From Streptomyces syringium (lineage in GTDB: Bacteria > Actinomycetota > Actinomycetes > Streptomycetales > Streptomycetaceae), in assembly GCF_017876625.1 (NCBI RefSeq), contig NZ_JAGIOH010000001.1, positions 1,798,001 through 1,862,000 of the forward strand: a stretch of 64,000 nucleotides of DNA. Reading direction: 5' to 3'. Below the pieces are notes generated by a model. It saw only the letters and a program-made list of their open reading frames with translations, ran no database searches and was not told the origin of the DNA. Shown one piece after another: positions 1 through 7,935 of the stretch. The position numbers and the translations under genes were made by a program. The number at the start of each line of letters is the position of its first letter. The stretch's first letter is position 1.

Positions 1-1
1 G

Positions 2-247
2 CTCAGCTGCCACATCACCGACCTCGACGTCACCTTCGTGGGTCATCTCGCGGGCGGCCACATCCAGGACGTGCGGACCCTGCCGGGCACCCCCGAGCGA
101 CGGGCGGAGATCGCCCTGACGATGTCCGGTGACGATCTGGTGGCGCTGGTGGACGGCAGGCTGAAGTTCGCGAAGGCCTGGGCCGCCGGCCGGGTCAGGG
201 TGCAGGCGAGCCTGCGGGACGTGCTGCGCCTGCGGTCGCTGCTGTAG
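2..247 (+). CDS. SCP2 sterol-binding domain protein, C-terminal part (5' truncated by window)
   Basis: The reading frame is open from the window edge and gives about 81 residues. They match the C-terminal half of the SCP2 sterol-carrier fold: alternating strands, then the pattern MSGDDLVALVDGRLKFAKAW and a final amphipathic helix. The start is outside the window. The family binds lipids, often inside larger enzymes; no specific ligand can be inferred here. Its last 53 bp overlap the 3' end of the convergent ABC ATPase gene. Confidence 0.7.
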   Translation, partial: LSCHITDLDVTFVGHLAGGHIQDVRTLPGTPERRAEIALTMSGDDLVALVDGRLKFAKAWAAGRVRVQASLRDVLRLRSLL

Positions 248-1037
248 CGGTCCGGGACCGCCGGGCGGCCGGTACGACCAGGGGCGTCCCGGTCTCCGGG
301 TCCTCGATGACCTGACACCGCAGCCCGAACACTCGTTCCACCAGCTCGGCCGTCACCACGTCCGCCGGTGCCCCCTCGGCGACGACCCGCCCGTCGCGCA
401 TCGCGATCAGGTGCGTGGCGTAGCGCGCGGCGTGGTTGAGGTCGTGCAGCACGGCGACCAGGGTGCGGCCCTGCTCCTCGTGCAGTTCCGCGCAGAGGTC
501 GAGGACCTCGATCTGGTGCTGGATGTCGAGGTAGGTGGTCGGCTCGTCGAGGAGCAGCAGCGGGGTCTGCTGGGCGAGGGCCATCGCGATCCAGACCCGC
601 TGGCGCTGTCCGCCGGAGAGTTCGTCGACGTACCGGTCGGCGAGCGCTTCGACGCCGGTCGCCGCCATGGACTCGGCCACGATCCGCTCGTCCTCCCGCG
701 ACCACTGCCGCAGGAGTCCCTGGTGGGGGTGGCGGCCGCGGGCGACGAGGTCGCCGACGGTGATCCCGTCGGGGGCGACCGAGGACTGCGGCAGCAGCCC
801 GAGGGTGCGGGCCACCTGCTTGGCGGGGTAGGAGTCGATGGCGGAGCCGTCCAGGAGGACGGCTCCGGCGGTCGGCTTGAGCATCCGCGACAGGGCGCGC
901 AGCAGCGTGGACTTGCCGCAGGCGTTGGGGCCGACGATGACCGTGAAGGAGTGGTCGGGCACCGCGACCGTGAGGTCCTCGGCGATGACCCGCCGGTCGT
1001 AGGCGAGGGTGACGGATTCGGCCGCCAGTCGGCTCAT
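195..1037 (-). CDS. Iron-siderophore ABC transporter ATP-binding protein (FecE/FepC type)
   Basis: 280 residues. It energises uptake of ferric siderophores through the two FecCD permeases encoded just upstream. Walker A is GPNACGKST near residues 36-44 (a Cys replaces the usual Gly or Ala), the Q-loop is LLPQ, the ABC signature LSGGQRQRV starts near 140, and Walker B LLLLDEP near 160 is followed by the switch His in HDLNHA. These are standard for the FepC subfamily. The ATG is chosen because AGGAGAG precedes it; the longer open frame upstream lacks homology. The C-terminal 25 residues are Ala/Arg/Pro-rich and overlap the convergent SCP2 gene. Confidence 0.93.
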   Translation of the reverse strand: MSRLAAESVTLAYDRRVIAEDLTVAVPDHSFTVIVGPNACGKSTLLRALSRMLKPTAGAVLLDGSAIDSYPAKQVARTLGLLPQSSVAPDGITVGDLVARGRHPHQGLLRQWSREDERIVAESMAATGVEALADRYVDELSGGQRQRVWIAMALAQQTPLLLLDEPTTYLDIQHQIEVLDLCAELHEEQGRTLVAVLHDLNHAARYATHLIAMRDGRVVAEGAPADVVTAELVERVFGLRCQVIEDPETGTPLVVPAARRSRTATAATAGAARPAGSPAP

Positions 1038-1123
1038 GGGGTCTCTCCTGGAATCCTGGGCGCTGTGCGGCTGATCGGCAGCCGGCCGGCGGTCGGTGGG
1101 CGGTCCGCTCATGTCCGGCCCGC

Positions 1124-2158
1124 TCATATCCGGCCCGCCCTGCGCTCGGTGATCAGCAGCCACAGCAGATAGCAGCCGCCGAGCATGCCGGTCACGGCAC
1201 CGACGGGCAGTTGGTCCGCCCCGAAGACCCGCTGGGACGCCCAGTCGGCGCCGACCAGCAGGGCCGCGCCCATGCAGGTGGCGGCGGCCAGGTTGGGGCC
1301 GGGGGCGCGGGTGAGGCGCCGGGCGAGCTGCGGCGCGGCCAGCGCGACGAAGGCGACGGGCCCGGCGGCGGCGGTCGCGACGGCGGTCAGCAGCACGGCG
1401 GCCACCACCAGCACGAGCCGGCACCGCTCGACCCGTACACCGAGCGCGTACGCGGCGTCGTCGCCCATCTCCAGCATCCGCAGCGACCGTCCCTGGCCGA
1501 AAACTACGGGGAAGACCACTCCGCACACGACGAGCAGCGGCCACACCTGGGCCCAGTCGCGGCCGTTGAGCGAGCCGACCATCCACACCATCGACCGGGT
1601 GGCGTCGACGATGTCGGCCTTGGTCATGAGGTAGTCCCGGGCGGCGGTGAGCACGGCGGTCGCGCCGATGCCGACGAGGACGAGGCGGTAGCCGTGGATG
1701 CCCTTCTGCCACGAGAGCAGATAGACGGCGAGGCCGGTGAGCACGCCGCCGACGACGGCGCCGCCCGCCACGGCGAACGTGTCGCCGTGGAAGAGGACGA
1801 TGACGGTGAGGGCGCCTGCCGCCGAACCCTGGCCGAAACCGATCACGTCGGGGCTGCCCAGCGGGTTGCGGGAGACGGACTGGAAGACCGCGCCGGCGAG
1901 CCCGAGGGCCGCCCCGACGAGCAGCCCGACCAGGACGCGCGGCAGCCGCAGGTCCTGCACGATGAACTCCTGGGCAGGGGTGCCGCCACCGGTCAGGGTC
2001 GTCAGGACCTCGGCGGGCGTCATGGGGAAGTCGCCGGTGCCGATGAGGACGACCGAGGCGGTGAGCGCGAGGGCCAGGAGCCCGGCCACGACGAGCGCCG
2101 ACCGGGGAGCCACGCGCAGGGACAGCCCGCCACGGGTGCGGATCGTTTTGGCGGTCAC
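1124..2158 (-). CDS. FecCD-family siderophore ABC permease (second subunit)
   Basis: 344 residues with about nine to ten hydrophobic segments. The FecCD hallmarks are visible: an N-terminal segment followed by a GLLVGAALGLAGAVFQ coupling region, the GFGQGSAAGAL stretch, and the conserved GPVAFVALAAPQLARRL helix. It should form a heterodimeric membrane channel with the product of the upstream permease gene. It begins with GTG overlapping the TGA of that gene (GTGA, positions 2155-2158), so the two are translationally coupled. An 86-bp gap separates it from the ATPase gene. Confidence 0.93.
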   Translation of the reverse strand: MTAKTIRTRGGLSLRVAPRSALVVAGLLALALTASVVLIGTGDFPMTPAEVLTTLTGGGTPAQEFIVQDLRLPRVLVGLLVGAALGLAGAVFQSVSRNPLGSPDVIGFGQGSAAGALTVIVLFHGDTFAVAGGAVVGGVLTGLAVYLLSWQKGIHGYRLVLVGIGATAVLTAARDYLMTKADIVDATRSMVWMVGSLNGRDWAQVWPLLVVCGVVFPVVFGQGRSLRMLEMGDDAAYALGVRVERCRLVLVVAAVLLTAVATAAAGPVAFVALAAPQLARRLTRAPGPNLAAATCMGAALLVGADWASQRVFGADQLPVGAVTGMLGGCYLLWLLITERRAGRI

Positions 2159-3207
2159 AGCTGGGCCATCCTCCGGCGACGTACGAGATGGATGAAGACG
2201 GGCCCGCCGATGAGCGCGGTGACGATGCCGGCCTGGAGTTCGCCGGGCCGGGCGACGATGCGGCCGATCACGTCCGCGCCGAGCAGCAGCACGGGCGACA
2301 GCACGGCCGCGTACGGCATGACCCAGCGCAGGTCCGGGCCGGTGATGCTGCGGACGATGTGCGGGACCATCAGGCCGATGAAGACGATGGGGCCGCAGGC
2401 GGCGGTGGCCGCGCCGCACAGCAGCGTGACGGCGGCCATCGCGAGGACGCGGGTCCGGGTGAGCCGGGCGCCGAGCGCCCGCGCGGTGTCGTCGCCCAGC
2501 GCGACCGCGTTCAGGGGGCGGGCGAGCGCGAGGGCGATCAGCACACCGGCCGCGATGAACGGCGCGATCTGCCGCACGATGTCCATGTCGGCGACGGCGA
2601 GCGAACCGGCCGTCCAGAAGCGCATCTTGTCGAGCGCGGCGGAGTCGAGGAGCTGGACGGAGTTGACGTACCCGTAGAGCGCGTACGTCACCGCGGTGCC
2701 CGCGAGCGCGAGCCGTACGGGGGTCGCGCCCCGGGTGCCGCCGAGCGCGTAGACCACGACCGCGACGACGGCGGCGCCGAGGAAGGCGAACCACACGTAT
2801 CCGCGGATCGAGGTGACGCCGAAGAAGGTGACGGAGGAGACGACCGCGGCCGAGGCTCCGGCGTTGACGCCGAGCAGTCCGGGGTCGGCGAGCGGGTTGC
2901 GGGTGAGCGCCTGCATCACCACGCCGGCGAGTCCGAGTCCCGCGCCGACGAGCAGTCCGAGCAGGGTGCGGGGCACGCGTACGTCCCGCACGACCACGTC
3001 GGTGTCGCTGCCCGTGGCGTGGAAGAGCCCGTGCCAGACCTGGTCGAGGGGGATGGGCTTGGCGCCGACGGCGATGCTCGCGACGACGACCAGCGCGAGC
3101 AGCGCGACCGCGGCGAGCAGCCCGGCGGCACGTGTCGTGCTCCGGCCGCGGGACGCCGCCGATTTCGGCGGTTCCGCTGAGGTTTGGGGGGGACTCTCGA
3201 CCAACAC
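2155..3207 (-). CDS. FecCD-family siderophore ABC permease (first subunit)
   Basis: 350 residues, FecCD family, with a hydrophilic N-terminus of about 25 residues before the first membrane segment. Conserved motifs include RVPRTLLGLLVGAGLGLAGV, NPLADPGLLGVNAGA and GPIVFIGLMVPHIVRS. The assigned GTG at 3207 has no clear Shine-Dalgarno and lies five bases from the iron box, so translation may start on a very short leader. It is the first gene of the three-gene minus-strand transport operon and is transcribed divergently from the binding-protein gene. Confidence 0.92.
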   Translation of the reverse strand: MLVESPPQTSAEPPKSAASRGRSTTRAAGLLAAVALLALVVVASIAVGAKPIPLDQVWHGLFHATGSDTDVVVRDVRVPRTLLGLLVGAGLGLAGVVMQALTRNPLADPGLLGVNAGASAAVVSSVTFFGVTSIRGYVWFAFLGAAVVAVVVYALGGTRGATPVRLALAGTAVTYALYGYVNSVQLLDSAALDKMRFWTAGSLAVADMDIVRQIAPFIAAGVLIALALARPLNAVALGDDTARALGARLTRTRVLAMAAVTLLCGAATAACGPIVFIGLMVPHIVRSITGPDLRWVMPYAAVLSPVLLLGADVIGRIVARPGELQAGIVTALIGGPVFIHLVRRRRMAQL

Positions 3208-3211
3208 GTGG

Positions 3212-3230
3212 TTAGGTTAGCCTACCCTGA
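3212..3230. promoter_or_regulatory. Iron box (DmdR/IdeR-type operator) between divergent siderophore-uptake genes
   Basis: The 19-bp sequence TTAGGTTAGCCTACCCTGA closely matches the actinobacterial iron-box consensus TTAGGTTAGGCTAACCTAA, with two to three differences. It sits between the permease start at 3207 and the lipoprotein gene at 3287, so one operator could repress both directions. DmdR/IdeR binding with Fe2+ is established for this motif. That it controls these two operons is inferred from position. Confidence 0.85.
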
Positions 3231-3286
3231 CGCCACCCCATCGAACGTGGTTCGTTCGAACGCAACCCCGAGAGAAGAACGTCTCC

Positions 3287-4315
3287 ATGAGCACCTCCCG
3301 CACCCACTCCCCGTCCCGTCGCGGCCTCCTCGCCGCCGGTGGCGCCCTCGGCATCGGCGCCTTCCTCACCGCTTGCGGGGGTGGCGGCTCGAAGGACTCG
3401 GGCGGGAGCGGCTCGGGTTCGGACTCCGGCCCCTGGACCTTCAAGGACGACCGGGGCACCACGGTCAAGGCCGACAAGACCCCGAAGAAGGTCGTCGCCT
3501 TCACCGGTACCGCCGCCGCCCTGTACGACTTCGGCTTCGAGTGCGCGGGCGTCTTCGGCCCGACGAAGCTCAAGGACGGCAAGCCCGACCCGCAGGCCGG
3601 CGACCTCGACGTCGACAAGGTGACGATCCTCGGCAACGCCTGGGGCGAGTTCAACGTCGAGAAGTACGCCGCCATGAGCCCCGAACTGCTCGTCACCAAC
3701 ATGCTCCAGGCGCAGGAACTCTGGTACGTGCCGGACGACAGCAAGAAGAAGATCCTCGGCCTCGCCCCCAGCGTCGGCCTGGGCGTCACCAAGGTCTCGC
3801 TGACCCAGGTCATCGGACGCTACGCCGAGCTGGCCGGGTCGCTCGGCGCCGACCTCGAGGCCAAGAAGGTCACGGACGCGAAGGCACGCTTCGAGAAGGC
3901 GTCCGAGACCCTCCGCCAGGCCGCCAAGGCCAAGAAGGGCCTCAAGGTCCTCTGCGCGTCCGGCTCCGCCGACCTGCTCTACGTCTCCGAGCCGAGCGTC
4001 TACGCCGACCTCACCTACTTCAAGCAGCTCGGCGTCGAGTTCATCGTCCCCGACAAGGTCACCGGCGGCTTCTTCGAGAGCCTCAGCTGGGAGAACGCCG
4101 GCAAGTACGCCGCCGACCTGATCCTGCTCGACAACCGCACCTCCGCCCTGCAGCCCAAGGACCTCGAGTCCAAGCCCACCTGGGCCCAGCTCCCCGCCGT
4201 CAAGGCCGGCCAGATCACCCCCTGGCTCAGCGAGCCGCGCTACTCCTACGCCGGCTGCGCCCCCCTCGTCGAGGGCCTCGCCGCCGCGCTCGAGAAGGCC
4301 AAGAAGGTCAGCTGA
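3287..4315 (+). CDS. Iron-siderophore ABC transporter substrate-binding lipoprotein
   Basis: 342 residues. The signal peptide has twin arginines (SRRGLLAAGG), a hydrophobic stretch and the lipobox LTAC near residue 28, so it is probably exported (perhaps by Tat) and lipid-anchored. A Gly/Ser linker precedes a periplasmic-binding-protein fold of the FecB/FepB type. The mature protein should capture a ferric siderophore and deliver it to the FecCD permeases encoded divergently. The siderophore is not identifiable from sequence. The ATG follows GAGAAG by a normal spacing. Confidence 0.92.
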   Translation: MSTSRTHSPSRRGLLAAGGALGIGAFLTACGGGGSKDSGGSGSGSDSGPWTFKDDRGTTVKADKTPKKVVAFTGTAAALYDFGFECAGVFGPTKLKDGKPDPQAGDLDVDKVTILGNAWGEFNVEKYAAMSPELLVTNMLQAQELWYVPDDSKKKILGLAPSVGLGVTKVSLTQVIGRYAELAGSLGADLEAKKVTDAKARFEKASETLRQAAKAKKGLKVLCASGSADLLYVSEPSVYADLTYFKQLGVEFIVPDKVTGGFFESLSWENAGKYAADLILLDNRTSALQPKDLESKPTWAQLPAVKAGQITPWLSEPRYSYAGCAPLVEGLAAALEKAKKVS

Positions 4316-4393
4316 GGCCCTGCTGAGGCCCCCTCCTCACCGGCGCCCACCGCCCGCCCCGCCTCCTGACGCCGCCCGAAAGGACCCCACCGC

Positions 4394-5230
4394 ATGTCCG
4401 ACGCCCCGCCCTACCGCTTCTTCGACGCGCACGTCGTACGGACCGAGCGGATCAGCCCCGCCATGGCCCGTGTCACCTTCGGCGGCGACGACCTCGGTGA
4501 CGTCGTCGTCGACGGCCGCGACCAGCGCTTCAAGCTGTTCCTGCCCCAGCCGGGGCAGGAGGCGCCGGTCCTGCCCGCCCGCGACGAGAGCTGGTTCGGC
4601 GAGTGGCGGGCCCAGGACGCGTCCGAACGGGCCGTCATGCGCACCTACACCGTCCGGGAGATGCGCTACGGGCCGGACGAGATGGACGTCGACTTCGTGC
4701 TGCACGGTGTCGGGGACGACGCGTCGGGCGGCCACGCGGGCCCGGCCTCGACCTGGGCCCACGCCGCCCGCCCCGGCGACCGCGCCGTGCTCCTCGCCCC
4801 GGTCGCCACGGAGAACGGCGGCGCGGACTTCCAGCCCCCGGTCGGCACCGACTGGGTCCTCGTCACCGCCGACGAGACGGCCCTGCCCGCCACGGCCGGC
4901 ATCCTCGCCTGGCTCCCGGAGGGCACCAAGGCCAAGGTCTGGATCGAGGTCGCGCACGCCGACGACGTCCAGGACCTCCCCACCGACGCCGACGCCGACA
5001 TCACCTGGCTGGTCCGCGGCACCGACCGGGAGCCGGTGCTGAACGCCCTCCGCGCCGCGGAACTGCCCACCGGCACCCCCTACGCCTGGATAGCCGGCGA
5101 GGCCGGCACCGTCCGCGCCCTCCGCCGCCACCTCGTCGGCGACCGCGGCTTCGACCGCCGGGCGGTGACCTTCACGGGCTACTGGCGCCGCGGCGCCACC
5201 GAGGAGGACCTCCTCGCCGAACTGGCGTAA
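4394..5230 (+). CDS. Siderophore-interacting protein (FAD-dependent ferric-siderophore reductase, ViuB/SIP family)
   Basis: 278 residues. The N-terminal FAD-binding barrel carries the family motif RTYTVR at about residues 83-88 and a GPASTWA phosphate-binding loop. The C-terminal NAD(P)H-binding half ends in AWIAGEAGTVRALRRHL and TGYWRRGATEEDL, typical of SIPs. It would release iron in the cytoplasm by reducing the imported complex. It lies 78 bp after the binding-protein gene on the same strand and is probably cotranscribed from the iron-box promoter. GAAAGGA precedes the ATG. Confidence 0.92.
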   Translation: MSDAPPYRFFDAHVVRTERISPAMARVTFGGDDLGDVVVDGRDQRFKLFLPQPGQEAPVLPARDESWFGEWRAQDASERAVMRTYTVREMRYGPDEMDVDFVLHGVGDDASGGHAGPASTWAHAARPGDRAVLLAPVATENGGADFQPPVGTDWVLVTADETALPATAGILAWLPEGTKAKVWIEVAHADDVQDLPTDADADITWLVRGTDREPVLNALRAAELPTGTPYAWIAGEAGTVRALRRHLVGDRGFDRRAVTFTGYWRRGATEEDLLAELA

Positions 5231-5233
5231 CAG

Positions 5234-5343
5234 CCTCAATCGCCGGACGGGCTGCTGTGCTCTGTCCTCAATCGCCGGACGGGCTGCTGTGCTGTGTCCT
5301 CAATCGCCGGACGGGCTGATTTAAGCCCGTCCGGCGATTGAGG
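5234..5343. repeat. Cluster of three direct and one inverted 20-bp repeats; also a bidirectional terminator
   Basis: CCTCAATCGCCGGACGGGCT occurs at 5234-5253, 5266-5285 and 5298-5317, and inverted at 5324-5343. The last direct copy and the inverted copy form a perfect 20-bp stem with a 6-nt loop, placed between convergent genes, where it can end transcription from both sides. The direct copies are 32 bp apart. The same element family recurs at 34833-35117. Confidence 0.85.
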
Positions 5344-5466
5344 ACGCGCCCGCAGGGCGCCCACCGCCGCAGGCGGCAACGACGGCCCGCAGCCGACGAT
5401 CCGCCGGACAGGCAAGAGGCGCTCGCCGCCGCAGGCGGCAGGGCGCCCCGCAGCCGAAGACCCCGG

Positions 5467-6495
5467 CTACCAGCCGCCCCGCGCCAGCGCCCGCACCGCG
5501 TCCAGGCCGCAGGAGCCCTCCCCCGCCGCCGTCCACGCCGCCGCGCTCAGCGCGCGCAGGGCGTCGATGCGGTCGCCGTCCCCGTCCAGCACCAGCGCCT
5601 CACCGTCGGCCGAAGCCGTCCAGCCACCGCACCGGAAACCGTCACCCACGGCCTCCACCGACGGCTGCGGCTCCAGCAGGCCCCGCAGGTCCTCGGCGAC
5701 ATACGTCGGCCGGTGCTCGGGCGGGGCCGCGAGCAGCTGCGCCGCCGTCGTCACCCCGGTGAGGACCAGCAGCGAGTCCACCCCGCCCACGTACGCGCCC
5801 TCGATGTCCGTGTCGAGCCGGTCCCCGACCACCAGCGGCCGCTCAGCGCCCGTCCGCAGCACCGTCTCCCGGTGCATCGGCGGCAGCGGCTTGCCCGCCA
5901 CCTGCGGCTCCGCGCCCGTGGCTATCCGGACGACCTGCACCGCCGCGCCATTGCCCGGCGCGATGCCCCGCGCGCTCGGAATCGTCAGATCCGTGTTCGA
6001 GGCGAACCACGGCAGCCCGCGCGCCACCGCGTACGACGCCTCCGCGAGCCGCGACCACGGCATGTCAGGGCCGCCGTAGCCCTGCGCCACGGCGGCCGGG
6101 TCGTCGTCCGCCGAGTCCACCGGCACCAGCCCGCGCTCGCGCAGCGCGACCCGCAGACCCTCCGCGCCGATCACCAACACCCGGGAGCCGGCGGGAAGCT
6201 GATCGGCGATCAGCCGCGCCACCGCCTGCGCCGAGGTGATCACATCGCTCGGCTCGGCCGGCACCCCCAGCTCGGTCAGATGCCCGGCCACCGTCTCCGG
6301 GGTACGGGCGGCGTTGTTCGTCACGTAGGCGAGATGCATGCCCCCGTCCCGGGCCGTGCCGAGCGACTCGACGGCGTGCGCGATGGCCTCGCCGCCCGCG
6401 TAGACCACGCCGTCGAGGTCCAGCAGCGCGGTGTCATAGGCCTCGCTGAGCCGCTTCCCGCTGCCGTCGGGGCCGGTCCGGACGGTCTGGTTCAT
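5467..6495 (-). CDS. HAD-superfamily IIA phosphatase (NagD/PGPase-like)
   Basis: 342 residues. Catalytic motif I is LLDLDGVVYAGG (nucleophile Asp26, acid/base Asp28), motif II is VTNNAART, and motif IV is VVGDRLDTDIEGA, which together define the NagD-like class IIA HAD hydrolases acting on sugar or small phosphates. The substrate is unknown. Streptomyces relatives are annotated only as sugar phosphatases. The start at 6495 is chosen for AAGGAGA seven bases upstream. The gene is divergent from the DUF1015 gene. Confidence 0.9.
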   Translation of the reverse strand: MNQTVRTGPDGSGKRLSEAYDTALLDLDGVVYAGGEAIAHAVESLGTARDGGMHLAYVTNNAARTPETVAGHLTELGVPAEPSDVITSAQAVARLIADQLPAGSRVLVIGAEGLRVALRERGLVPVDSADDDPAAVAQGYGGPDMPWSRLAEASYAVARGLPWFASNTDLTIPSARGIAPGNGAAVQVVRIATGAEPQVAGKPLPPMHRETVLRTGAERPLVVGDRLDTDIEGAYVGGVDSLLVLTGVTTAAQLLAAPPEHRPTYVAEDLRGLLEPQPSVEAVGDGFRCGGWTASADGEALVLDGDGDRIDALRALSAAAWTAAGEGSCGLDAVRALARGGW

Positions 6496-6570
6496 CGTGT
6501 GATCTCTCCTTGTGCTGTACGTCTCTTCACAGATCATTGCTCATCCGCCCATGGGACATAACATTTCCCA

Positions 6571-7845
6571 ATGAGCACTCCAGGTCACGCAGGGCAGGGT
6601 CTTCAACTCGCCCCCTTCCGAGGGCTGCGCTACGTCCCCGAGCGAGTGGGCAGTCTCGCCGCTGTCACTTCGCCCCCTTATGACGTCGTCGTGCGGCCGG
6701 ACGGTCTGCGCCACCTGGAGACCGCCGACCCGCACAACATCGTGCGGCTGATCCTCCCGCAGGCCGCCACCGCCGCCGACCGGCACCGGCAGGCCGCGGA
6801 CACGCTGCGGCAGTGGCAGGAGGAGCGGATCCTCGCCGCCGACCCCGAGCCCGCCCTGTACGTCTACGAGCAGCGCGGTGACGGCATACTGCAGCGCGGT
6901 CTGATCGGCGCCCTGCGTCTCAGCCCCCGCGAGGAAGGCGTCGTCCTCCCCCATGAGGACGTCATGCCGCACATCGTCGAGGACCGCGCCGCCCTGATGC
7001 GCGACACCGCGGCCAACCTCGAGCCGCTGCTCTTCTCCTACCGGGGCGGCGAGAACGGCACGGCGGACGTCATCGAGCGTGTCATCCGCTGCGAGCCGCT
7101 GCTGTCGACGACCACGGAGGACGGCTACGCCCACCGCCTGTGGTCGATCACCGACGCGGACGACCTGGCCAGGATCGACGAGGATCTCTCCCGGCAGCAG
7201 GCCCTGATCGCGGACGGCCACCACCGCTGGGCCACGTACCTGCGGCTGCGCGCCGAGCAGCCCGCCCCCGGTCCCTGGGACTTCGGTCTGGTCCTCCTGG
7301 TGGACACCTCCCGCTATCCGCTGCGGGTGCGGGCCATCCACCGCCTCCTGCACCGTCTCCCGGTCGCCAAGGCCCTGGCCGCCGTGGAGGGCCTCTTCCG
7401 GGTACGCACCATCGAGGGCCCGCTGTCGAGCGCGCTGGAGGCCCTGGCCGAGGCGGTGGCCGACGGGGGCAATGCCTTCGTGCTCGCCGGTGACGGCCGC
7501 TTCCACCTCCTCGACCGCCCGGACCCGGATCTCCTGGCCCGTACGGTCCCCGCCGACCGCCCGGAGGCGTGGCGCACGCTGGACGCGACGGTCCTGCACT
7601 CCGTGCTGCTGGAGCACGTCTGGCGCGTGGCGGACGATCCGGAACACATCGGCTACATCCACGAGACGGCGGCGGCCGTCACCCAGGCCGAGCGGCACGG
7701 CGGCACGGCCGTGCTGATGCACCCGGTCCACGAGGACGTCGTACGGGAACTCGCCGCGCAGGGCGTGACCATGCCGCGCAAGTCGACGTCCTTCGGCCCC
7801 AAGCCGGCCACCGGCCTGGTCCTGCGCAGCCTCGCGCTGAACTGA
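6571..7845 (+). CDS. DUF1015 family protein
   Basis: 424 residues. The N-terminal pattern LAPFRGLRYVPERVGSLAAV followed by SPPYDVV, and the later IADGHHRWATYLRLR, identify DUF1015, a widespread family without an assigned reaction (sometimes mislabelled SerC-like). It is cytoplasmic, with no signal or membrane segment. The ATG has no clear Shine-Dalgarno, and the 75-bp divergent gap with the HAD gene must hold both promoters. A perfect palindrome downstream ends it. Confidence 0.88.
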   Translation: MSTPGHAGQGLQLAPFRGLRYVPERVGSLAAVTSPPYDVVVRPDGLRHLETADPHNIVRLILPQAATAADRHRQAADTLRQWQEERILAADPEPALYVYEQRGDGILQRGLIGALRLSPREEGVVLPHEDVMPHIVEDRAALMRDTAANLEPLLFSYRGGENGTADVIERVIRCEPLLSTTTEDGYAHRLWSITDADDLARIDEDLSRQQALIADGHHRWATYLRLRAEQPAPGPWDFGLVLLVDTSRYPLRVRAIHRLLHRLPVAKALAAVEGLFRVRTIEGPLSSALEALAEAVADGGNAFVLAGDGRFHLLDRPDPDLLARTVPADRPEAWRTLDATVLHSVLLEHVWRVADDPEHIGYIHETAAAVTQAERHGGTAVLMHPVHEDVVRELAAQGVTMPRKSTSFGPKPATGLVLRSLALN

Positions 7846-7883
7846 GGGCACACGCCCGCCGCCACGGGCGTCGTCCGGATATG

Positions 7884-7927
7884 CGTGGAGGGCGGTACCC
7901 CGGGATCCCGGGGTACCGCCCTCCACG
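7884..7927. terminator. 44-bp perfect palindrome, bidirectional terminator
   Basis: The sequence is self-complementary over its entire length (22-bp arms centred at 7905/7906). It sits between the convergent DUF1015 and TPR-protein genes, so it can serve both strands. Confidence 0.85.
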
Positions 7928-7935
7928 TTCAGCGA

